Origin: Steromphala cineraria
Taxonomy: Eukaryota > Mollusca > Gastropoda > Trochida > Trochidae
Assembly (NCBI GenBank): GCA_916613615.1
Contig: OU744736.1
Coordinates: 7,466,224 to 7,530,223, forward strand
Length of the DNA stretch: 64,000 bases
Direction: 5' to 3'
The translations under genes and the position numbers were made by a program. Of the stretch, positions 48,101-60,100 are shown piece after piece (within the stretch, counting starts at the first letter, position 1; each line of letters starts with the position of its first letter). The notes under the pieces were generated by a model. It saw only the letters and a program-made list of their open reading frames with translations, did no database searches and had not been told where the DNA came from.

Positions 48101-51100
48101 TGAGGAAGAAAGTTAATATTTTCACGAGTGGCGCATAATATAAAACATTTCTGCCTCAAGAGATGAGATAAACATTTTTCTTAAAAAAAAATTCTATTTA
48201 TTTTATGATTAAATCGTTGTATTTCCACCAAAATTGAAGCGCATTTACGTTGAGTCGGCACCAAAGAGAGCCCGTCACCCAAGCAACAACATGACGTCAT
48301 GAGCGTGTCATTGCGTCAGAGCATTGTTCGATGACTGGGGGGGGGTTAGATTGTTTCACCTATTGATGAAGGTTTTGGATCAGTGTGCGGTGTCTCTCCT
48401 CTTTACTGGCCATTCAAAAGAAGGAACACCCCATTTGTATGTACACTATTGTACATACACTTCTTCAATATTGAAAATAATTAACCTTATGGGTTTACTT
48501 ACCATTGAATTGTAAAAGAGAACTGCATTGCTCATGTTCTGATTGAATGTTATTTATTGTCTGCATGTTGCAGTGACCACGCCTACCCGCGACTAGGACA
48601 GATGTTCCTTGATTACGACCAACCAATGAAGAAACTCTCTGAAGAATTTGTCCCTCACTCAAGGGTAAGTGCTGTTGAATTCAAAATTAAGTTATTTGGG
48701 TAATCTGTATGTTATGATAAGAATATAATAGAGGTTACCATGGATAGATCACTATTTGACATAGCCTTACAAGGCACTTTTTTCATTGTGACCTGCTCAA
48801 GCAATGGCAGTCTTTATCTATGTTTTGATCAGTATAGAGCTTATATGCATAGTTCTTATGCAAGTTCAGTTGTACCGACCAGAAATAAGGCTAAGACTGG
48901 TCAGATATATGATAGCACTAATTTTGTATGCTACATACAAACCATCTCCTCCCAGCAGCCAAATACCCCGATGGGATTGTTCCTTTTAATTGGATGAGAT
49001 TGTGTGTATTCAGTTCCTGATGCCTGCTCTGCTGTCGCTACATGAGGTGTACCCGAAACGAAACCTCCCGGCTGAACAGATGCGTAACCACCAGTTCCTC
49101 AGTATGCTGTCAGAACCTTCCAAGATGTCTACTGTTCCTACTACAGATATGGTGAGTGCACTTGAACTGCATACTCTTAAAATTTGGGTTGCACCCTCTT
49201 CATAACTACTTACTTACTTGTAGAGGGACTCTCTTTATATGTTCGGACTGATGAGACCTTTTGTAAAGAGTCCCTGGACTCATAGATTTATCACTGCGCT
49301 TACGATGCTCGTGCATGAGATAAATTCTCAGCATTGTAATGGTTTGTAACCAAAGTAATTTTATGTTAGAGAGAAGTTTATTCATGTTTCGAGGCCACAG
49401 GCCCATAGTACATAAGCAATTAAAAGAGTAATTTTAAACCTGCTGGTATTGTTATGTCTGTTCACAATCAAATTTTTCATTCATTGAAAGATGTTTTAGA
49501 AGTTTGATTGATAAGATTCAAGAGAAATATATGGATAAAAATAAAATGTTGAGGATGTTTCGACGCAACTTCTTATGTTGTTTCAAGCAGCTTAATCTTT
49601 AACCTTCAATCATGTACTTCAATCTGAATTACACAAGAATCTCTGTGGAAAAATTCATGTCATGATTAAAGAGGTGGTTGTCCATTTATTTCTCTCAGTT
49701 ATTGAGCTACAAGGATTTGTCATCTTTTGCTAATGCTGTTTGTCTCTGATTCAGATTCAGTGTGATTACCATTCCTTGGACGCGATGGAGAGATGGATTA
49801 TCTGTGAGTTTGACATCTTATCATTATTCTATCAAACTAACTTAGCGTAAATTTGAATAATTATATGAATGGCGAAAGGGCGAAGCTATTCCCTCAAAAT
49901 TTGACATTGATGAAATCTCATTTATGATTTGATTATTATGAAAAGGAACCCTATTCTATGGTGCAAACAATTTATGAAGAGGTTAATCAATAAGATTTTA
50001 ATGAATTGAGTCATTCCGTATTGTCTGAATAGTAGGTCTCAGTCTGTTGTATTGTGCAAATACAACAGACCTCCATCATTTATATAATTAATAAATTGTC
50101 CACACGGCGAACTTATTTAATATATATGCTATTGGCTAAATAATTTAGCATCTACCTGGTAGGCGAAAAAGGTTAAATTAGGCCAATTCAGAAAAAACTT
50201 ATTTAATTACAGGTACTAGACCTGCTTTATTCTAGTTCTGCCCTAGTCTTCTCTTTGGGCCAATAAACAGACAACCATGCTATGACTACGGCTTTACAAA
50301 AAGCATTCATTGATAACGCAAAAGTGATAAACCCTGTATGAGATGCTTGTCGGCCTGCTTTATTCTAGTTCTGCCCTAGTCTTCTCTTTGGGCCAATAAA
50401 CAGACAACCATGCTATGACTACGGCTTTACAAAAAGCATTCATTGATAACGCAAAAGTGATAAATCCTGTATGAGATGCTTGTCGGCCTGCTTTATTCTA
50501 GTTCTGCCCTAGTCTTCTCTTTGGGCCAGTAAACAGACAATCATGCTGTGACTACGGCTTTTCAAAAAGCATTGATTAATAAAAGAAAAGTGATAAACCC
50601 TGTATGAGATGCTTGTCGGCCTGCTTTATTCTAGTTCTGCCCTAGTCTTCTCTTTGGGCCAGTAAACAGACAATCATGCTGTGACTACGGCTTTACAAAA
50701 AGCATTGATTGATAACGCAAAAGTGATAAATCCTGTATGAGATGCTTGTCGGCCTGCTTTATTCTAGTTCTGCCCTAGTCTTCTCTTTGGGCCAGTAAAC
50801 AGACAATCATGCTGTGACTACGGCTTTACAAAAAGCATTGATTAATAACGCAAAAGTGATAAATCCTGTATGAGATGCTTGTCGGCCTGCTTTATTCTAG
50901 TTCTGCCCTAGTCTTCTCTTTGGGCCAGTAAACAGACAATCATGCTGTGACTACGGCTTTACAAAAAGCATTGATTAATAACGCAAAAGTGATAAATCCT
51001 GTATGAGATGCTTGTCGGCCTGCTTTATTCTAGTTCTGCCCTAGTCTTCTCTTTGGGCCAGTAAACAGACAATCATGCTGTGACTACGGCTTTACAAAAA

Positions 51101-54100
51101 GCATTGATTAATAACGCAAAAGTGATAAATCCTGTATGAGATGCTTGTCGGCCTGCTTTATTCTAGTTCTGCCCTAGTCTTCTCTTTGGGCCAGTAAACA
51201 GACAATCATGCTGTGACTACGGCTTTACAAAAAGCATTGATTAATAACGCAAAAGTGATAAATCCTGTATGAGATGCTTGTCGGCCTGCTTTATTCTAGT
51301 TCTGCCCTAGTCTTCTCTTTGGGCCAGTAAACAGACAATCATGCTGTGACTACGGCTTTACAAAAAGCATTGATTAATAACGCAAAAGTGATAAATCCTG
51401 TATGAGATGCTTGTCGGCCTGCTTTATTCTAGTTCTGCCCTAGTCTTCTCTTTGGGCCAGTAAACAGACAATCATGCTGTGACTACGGCTTTACAAAAAG
51501 CATTGATTAATAACGCAAAAGTGATAAATCCTGTATGAGATGCTTGTCGGCCTGCTTTATTCTAGTTCTGCCCTAGTCTTCTCTTTGGGCCAGTAAACAG
51601 ACAATCATGCTGTGACTACGGCTTTACAAAAAGCATTGATTAATAAAAGAAAAGTGATAAATCCTGTATGAGATGCTTGTCGGCCTGCTTTATTCTAGTT
51701 CTGCCCTAGTCTTCTCTTTGGGCCAGTAAACAGACAATCATGCTGTGACTACGGCTTTTCAAAAAGCATTGATTAATAAAAGAAAAGTGATAAACCCTGT
51801 ATGAGATGCTTGTCGGCCTGCTTTATTCTAGTTCTGCCCTAGTCTTCTCTTTGGGCCAGTAAACAGACAATCATGCTGTGACTACGGCTTTTCAAAAAGC
51901 ATTGATTAATAAAAGAAAAGTGATAAACCCTGTATGAGATGCTTGTCGGCCTGCTTTATTCTAGTTCTGCCCTAGTCTTCTCTTTGGGCCAGTAAACAGA
52001 CAATCATGCTGTGACTACGGCTTTTCAAAAAGCATTGATTAATAAAAGAAAAGTGATAAACCCTGTATGAGATGCTTGTCGGCCTGCTTTATTCTAGTTC
52101 TGCCCTAGTCTTCTCTTTGGGCCAGTAAACAGACAATCATGCTGTGACTACGGCTTTTCAAAAAGCATTGATTAATAAAAGAAAAGTGATAAACCCTGTA
52201 TGAGTTGCTTGTGCCTGCAGTTGGGCTGATGCTGTGCTACCAGCACGTGTCTGAAGCGAAGGCGTGGGACCTCTGGAAGACGGCTCTCAGTTCCTCCTAC
52301 ATCATACAGCTCTGTCGGGACGAGATCCTCCACATTCACAGCTACGTCGTCAACTTCTTCGACAGTCTCAAAGGGTACGTCTTTCTCCTTTCTGTTAAAG
52401 GAGTATAACTTGGATTTTCAACTGTTCACATAGACATATGCTGCTAAGAATAACTTATGAGTTCTGTGGTTTTCCCTTGGTCCATTATTTTCACATTCTT
52501 GTTTTATAATCATGGCTCGATTGTCAAGTCCTATCCAAAATTGACCTTGTTTGAGGAATATGTTTCCATATATTACTTATACAAAGTTTCCTCTTCAAAA
52601 AGGTCTGACCATGTCCCTGTTAGTCACTTGTTCTGATGGAAATTAGGTAACCAATCACCTTCAGCGAAAGCCTTCAGTATTAGTAGGCAGTTGCAAGTAA
52701 CTACTATAAACCATGCTTTCATCATAATCATTATTTGCTGTCGGTAAGATTGATAAGGTTGGTCGAGGTTTCTCCTTCACTATACTTGTAGTAGAGCATC
52801 CAACTCCCAAGGCAGAGGACAAATGAGTATCTATGTAGAGTAGATTTTATCATCTCTTCTATTCTTCCGAACACGAAAGATTGTAATCAGACTGTCAAGA
52901 ACTTCTTCATTGCAATAAATGAGATTAGAAAAGAGAGAAGCCCTTGTCTCTATGGAAAATTCTTGACCGTCAAAGGATACTACTTTTATTTCAGTTTTGA
53001 TTGAACATATATTAATCAAAAGGAGAACAGTAGCAAATAGGCTTTTTGTGTAGAATTGTATATTTTGAGCATATCTTTTTGACTACTAAAAGTAAAAGGA
53101 CAAAGGATCCCACTTTATACTAATCCCTTTTTTCAATGAGTTTCTGACTTGTTGAATATTGTATTTCAGACACAACATTAACCACAAGCGAGTCAATGAA
53201 GTGAAGGAGTACCAGACTCTTGCTCTACAAACTTCGTAAGTATATTCAGTGTTTAAAATCACAGAGGTTCGAATCTCGGAGTGGACCCTCTAATTTTTTT
53301 TTTCAAATTTTTGCACTTATATATCATATTCATATGTTGAGATAAACCTACATTTCAATTTTGAACGAAATCGGTCAAGAAATAAACATTTTAGCGTAAT
53401 TCCTATCTGTTATATAGAATACAGAAGGGGAGACACTGAAACCTGATCGAAAACTGGACAACCTACTATTTGACGTGCGGTGCAATTAAAACAAAATTTT
53501 ATCTCAAGATTATACATTGGAATCGTAGATCATTCTTTTAGCTTGCTAAACATCTCGCCCAAACTATCAAACTTCTTAAAACTTTTGACCACTGACCCTC
53601 GCATTAACACCACCCCCTCTTTGAACAAATGCCTGGTCGAATGCGGGAAAATATCGGCAGTTTCCGTAAATCAAACATGCTGCCGTGAATGAATCTGAAA
53701 TGAAAACGCCTCTCATTGGTCCATTTCCACGGGCGCCCGTGTTGTCATTTCAAATTGATAGCTGTTGGCAACGGTTACAAAGCAATTTGAAATGATAACA
53801 CTGGCGCCCGTGGAAATTGACCAATGAGATGCTCCACTCCAAGATTCGAACCTCTGCGTTTAAAATGGATTGGAAACCTAGCCTGCCCTGCAAATTTATT
53901 GGTCAATTCCTTAGGGGAAAATAAAGAAAGTTTTAGAAAAAACAAACAGTAACCAGTCCTTGCAAATAGGAGCCAATTTCTCTAGACTGGCGGACGGTCT
54001 ATATTTTAAACACTGGTATATTTGGTATGTCAAAGAATCTGTCTGGGCATAGAAACTCCCCCTGAAGGCATAATTTGCATCGCCCAACTGATAGCTAATT

Positions 54101-57100
54101 TATGCCTCACTGCATGTCCTCCGCTTTTTTGTCTCGACCTCAAAGCTCATTTAGTGCTTAGAATAAGCTAGCATGGTTCCTACAACTAGCTTAGCACTAA
54201 GAGAACTTTAAAAATCCATGTCCAGATCTCTCTTCTGCAAGGGAGCTCAATGGTTAATTGGTAATCTTCTGAAGATTTGAACCTATCGCTGAAGAACAGC
54301 ATTTAAAACTATGATTTATAGTCCTTAGCAACAAGGTTGATATCAGCCAGTGATGAAGACTTACACAAGTTATTGTTTACTGGGATTAAATTATTTCGTA
54401 TTCATCTATTCAATTCTGTTGTTCTTGGCCAATTACGAAACAGATGTTGATAATGAACTTGCTTCTTAAAAATGATTAAATATTTTCAAAATTCGGACTG
54501 TGTTTTATTTAGTGTTAGCTAAGATTTGGTTTCCCATGAGGGTTGAGTTGAGATACCTGTCAAGTATGGGTAAACAAAGGTGATAGTAAAAGAGACTTTA
54601 TCACTTGTTTTCAACACTTTTGATTTTACAGCCAGTGAGCTGTTATGGCACTTAATATTAGGTTTATTATTATTTTCATTATTGGAATATTTGAATCTCT
54701 TGCAGGCCAGCGGTTCACCGAGAAAGAAGGAAGTTTTTGCGCACAATGTTGAGGGAGCTCTCGCTAGTTTTTGCTGACCAACCAGGCTTGTTGGGTCCTA
54801 AAGTATGTCAATCATTAGCATTTTTAGCTCATCAGGACTGAAAGTCCAGATGGGCTTATGGCATGGCCCGTCGTCCGGCGTCCGTCCGTCCGTCATCCGT
54901 CCGTCGTCCGTCCATCCGTCGTCCGTCCGTAAACTTTTGACACTTTCGACTTCTCCTCATGAACCATACACATTAGAGAGCTGAAATTTTGTGTACAAGT
55001 ACCTTAGCATATGGAGATTCTAATTTGTAACTTTGGTGACCCTGTGACCCCAAATAGGGTCACAGGGGTCACAACTTTAAAAACCTATTTTCATCTTCTT
55101 CTCCAGTTCCAGAAGGACTAGAGAGTTAAAAATGATATGTGCAGACTCCTTGGCCAATGGGGATTCTAATTTGTAACTTTGGTGACCCTGTGATCCCAAA
55201 TAGGGTCACAGGGGTCACAACCTTAAATACCTATTTTCATCTTCTTCTCCAGTTCCAAAAGGAGTAGAGAGTTAAAAATTATATGTGCAGACTCCTTGGA
55301 CAATGGAGATTCTAATTTGTAACTTTGGTGACCCTGTGACCCCAAATAGGGTCACAGGGGTCACAACCTTAAAAACCTATTTTCATCTTCTTCTCCAGTT
55401 CTAAAAGGACTAGAGAGTTAAAAACGATATGTGCAGACTCCTTGGCCATTGGGGATTCTAAATTGTAGATTTCGTGACCCCATGACCCCAAATAGGGTCA
55501 CAGGGGTCACAACCTTAAAAACCTATTTTCATCTTCTTCTCCAGTTCTAAAAGGACTAGAGAGTTGAAAGTGATATGTGCAGACTCCTTGGACAATGGGG
55601 ATTCTAATTTGTAACTTTGGTGACCCTGTGACCCCAAATAGGGTCACAGGGGTCACAACCTTAAAAAACTATTTTCATCTTCTTCTCCAGTTCTAAAAGG
55701 ACTAGAGAGTTAAAAAATGATATGTGCAGACTCCTTGGCCAATGGGGATTCTAATTTGTAGATTTCGTGACCCCATGACCCCAAATAGGGTCACAGGGGT
55801 CACAACCTTAAAAACCAATTCTCATCTTCTTCTCCAGTTCAAAAAGGTCTAGAGAGTTAATATTGATATGTGCAGACTCCTTGGACAATGGGGATTCTAA
55901 TTTGTAACTTTGTTGACCCTGTGACCCCAAATAGGGTCACAGGGGTCACAACCTTAAAAAACTATTTTTATCTTCTTCTCAAGTTCCAAAAGGTCTAGAG
56001 AGCTGAAATTATATGTGCAGACTCCTTGGCCAATGGGGATTCTAAATTGTAGATTTCGTGACCCCATGACCCCAAATAGGGTCACAAGGGTCACAATCTT
56101 AAAAACCTATTTTTCTCCATTAGATGACAGTCTATGGCAAATTTATTTCTCCTTGGATATTTTAGTGTGGACTTCTTTCACTGTCTGATATTGGCGATCT
56201 AGAAAGTGTTGAATAATAATAGGTTTTCTTGCAATAGGTAACATCAGTTTCATTTTTAGCTCATCTTGCCTGTATAAAGCAAACTTGATATGATGCCTGA
56301 TGAGCTACAGAGCCAATGGCTCTATTTTGATAAATTAGATTAATTTATTAATAACTAATGGATGACTGACAAATAGATATATATTGACCCTTGAATCTTT
56401 AAATCTTTGTTCACTCAAGTCTACTGTAGATGAGATAGCTTTGAAATGAGGCAAACCACATCAACCAACAGTTGGGATATTTTAATAATTTCAAATATGG
56501 TTTATATTTGATCATGTTCAATTAAATTGTTCTCTCAATGACAAAACTGTCATAGCATTGCCTAATTCATCACTATCAAATCTGTCAATTTCAAAACAAT
56601 CTTTGTTGAAGTTTCATCACAATCAAATAAATGGCTCTGTCAATGGGGAGATAACTCCCAGTTGTACAATACTTTCTGGTTTGAATCTGCAGGGGCTGTT
56701 TGTGGTACAAGGGCTGTCAATGGCACGAGACGAGATCCACTGGTTGCTGAGACATGTCGTCAACCCTCCCTCGAAGAGGCACAATATCAAGCTCTCGCAA
56801 GAAGATTTTTACGACAGGTGATAAATCAAACAAATAATTTCATCATTCTTTATCAAAAATGTAAAAATCCGCAACCCTTGATTACTTTAGTCGGAGATAC
56901 ACAATTCAATGCTCCATCTTAGATATACTTGAAAATCAAGCTCTCACAAAAAAAACTTTTACAAAGTGTAATGATTTTAAAAAACTCTTTGATGACCTTT
57001 CACCTAAAATCTTTGAATTGTTACAGATAAACCATCTTTGAATTGTAAGGGATGAACTATTCAAGCTTAAACGTAACATGTCCAATGATATTTAAAATCC

Positions 57101-60100
57101 ATTCATGGTGAATCATCACCATCATGTAGAAGAAAATAGTGGGTTTACATCTGAATATTCAAATCTCTTTATAACATCTAACATGTGATAAACTTTATCA
57201 CTTCAGACAACTTCCTGAACTGTTATTCTACATGGAAGAATTAAAAGGTTTGTACACATCCACACACATTTACCTATTTAATTATGTTTTCAATTTTCAT
57301 TTCCATACATTAGAGATAAATATGTTATTTCCCGATGAAGAAACCTTGGTTGAATACCAAAAAAACACACTGCTGTTCCAAAATATATGTATTTCTTCCT
57401 TTGATGCAGATTCTAGAATTTCATCTAATAACATACATTTTGGCTAGTCTCTCTTGCCTATGCATGATCTAATAACATACATTTTGGCTAGTCTCTCTTA
57501 CCTATGCATGGATATGAATTATAGTAAATTCATGCCCATTGCATTCTAATTTTATGACAGTCATGTCTAAATACCAGTATATCCTGCTCTCGCCTACAAA
57601 ATATTAATATTTATGTATGTGTTGTTAAAGTAGTATGCCATTGAGATTGATATACGGAACACTCTCATCACCGCCTGTATCTTCTATGCCGCAGGTCTGG
57701 TGAAGAAGTACAACCAGGTGATCCAGCGCTACTACGTGCAGTACCTCATGGGGTACGATGCTGTCTACCTCAACCAGCTCATCCAGGTGAGGCTCCACAC
57801 CCTATCTCAGCACTTTTACTGATAAGATTTGTTAGACTTATGGATCTCTTAGTGTCAAGAGACAGCGTTTAAAATATGGCCCCTACCGCTAGTCCTTAAC
57901 TGGCCACTTTTTGCCAGGACTGGTTACTTTTTGGTCAGGACTGGTAACTTTTCAAAATGTTTCTTTATTTTACGGTTACTTTTTGGTCAGGACTGGTAAC
58001 TTTTCAAAATGTTTCTTTATTTTACGGTTACTTTTTGGTCAGGACTGGTAACTTTTCAAAATGTTTCTTTATTTTACGGTTACTTTTTGGTCAGGACTGG
58101 TTACTTTTCAAAATGTTTCTTTATTTTACCCTTAGGAATTGACCAATTAATTTTCAGGACAAGCTATTTTTAATCTATTTTATACACTGCAAGAGAGCTT
58201 TGTAAATCTAGTCCATAGGTTCCAATGGCTGCCGGTCATACAAAGGATTCTGTTTAAACTCGAGTCACTATGTCCCCCAGTTTTTTTCTCGCTGGCAAGG
58301 TATGTTTGGCTATGTCTTAGCTTAAAGGTAGCTTTGGAAATCTAGTTCCTGGATTGCATTTGTTGTCGATCAGACAAGGATCAAATTCAAAATCTTGTCA
58401 CCAACATACCAGTGCATACCTGGCACTGCATACCCTTTCTGACTATAGATCAAACTGAAAACAATTGGACTTGCTCATTATGTCTCCCCCTGAAGGGTCG
58501 GGAGACATATTGGTTTTAGCAGAGTTCCCGTCGGCTTTGGCGTTGGCGTTGGCGTTCCCATTTCGTTTTCAGAGCATATCTCTAAAACTATTTGACGGAT
58601 CATCACCAAACTTGGTATACTGTCTCTCCATATCATGTAGATGTGCCTTTTGGAGGTTATAGATTTCTTTAAAAAAAAATTGTTTTTATTTCCATGGCAA
58701 CAATTTGGACTTAGTCTTTTTCAAGACTTTCAGCATCAAATCATTTAGAATTTTGAATATTTTGTTTGCTACAATTGTGGAGTTGATGCTTTACAAAAAA
58801 GTATAATAACTTGAGACATTTTAAATTTTTTTACCATTTTTTTTTTTCAGGGACATTTTGATATCTTTATGGAACAAGGGTTATACATTCAGATAGGTCT
58901 TAAAGACCTCCGTAAAATGAGTTTTTCCTTTCAAGACTCCTGAAGTTGAGTTATTTTTGTGACGATGATTTGTCTATGTTCTACAACTTATCCTGCAGAA
59001 CCTGGCGATGTGTCCGGAGGATGAGTCGGTCATCTTGTCTTCCTTCTACAACACTGTTTCAGCACTCTCCGTCAAACAGGGTGGGTATACACACTGTCAA
59101 TCTAGCAATATAGACATGTATTTAAAGGGGCAGACCCTTTTTTTATTGAAATAGAGTATTTTTCCAGTAAATGTTACCAAGTTCAAGCAAAAAATGTAGA
59201 AGAATAGTAATCCTTAATCTATTAGTCAAAATTGTTTGACATAGACAGTGATTTGATATTAATGGTTATTTTTCAGTTGAAGAGAATGAGCTGTTTGATT
59301 TCCGAGGGCTTCGTCTTGACTGGTTCAGACTACAGGTATTTAGTAATGCATCTTTCACTGTTAAACATTTGGTATCTCACGATTTAATTAACAGTTTTGT
59401 TTTATACTTCATATCTAGTCAGTGCCAGCCGCCAGTTTACTAGCACTTGATGTAACATCAATCAAAAACTACTTCATCGCAGAATAAAGGACGGGCATTT
59501 GATCTTTACAGAAACAATGTTAGCACACAAATGAAATTTTACAATTTACACGTATCCCCACGATTGTTAATATGTTTGCCATAAATACATAAGTGCAGCA
59601 ACAACTGAAACAATATGTTTGGAGGCTGTTTATGATATAAAATGTTAAGGAAGCAAGGCATTGTAAAGTCTTGTTGTAAGAACCTGAAGGATCAAGATGT
59701 GATATTGACATGTGCACAAACAATATTTGTTTAGAATAGCTTAATGCCAAAGATGAGTTAAAAACACAGAGTTTTACTTTCAACTCCCTATTACAAACTG
59801 CAGTTTTGCTCTGAACCATTGTTAATGCTTACAGTCAAAAGGCATTCATCCCTCCGCTGTTTATGCTGCCACGTCACTAATGGCTGAAATATTGACGAAT
59901 CGGCGTTACCCTCCAACTCACTTATTTATATTTGACAAGAATGAATTATATGTTTCCCTGTTCACAGTCCTACACAAGCATGAGCAAGGCAGGACTGATC
60001 CTGAGAGATCACCGCGACCTGGCACGTCACATGAACACTCTGATCTTCCACACCAAGATGGTGGACGCTCTTGATGAGCTGCTCTCAGAGACTGGGGACC

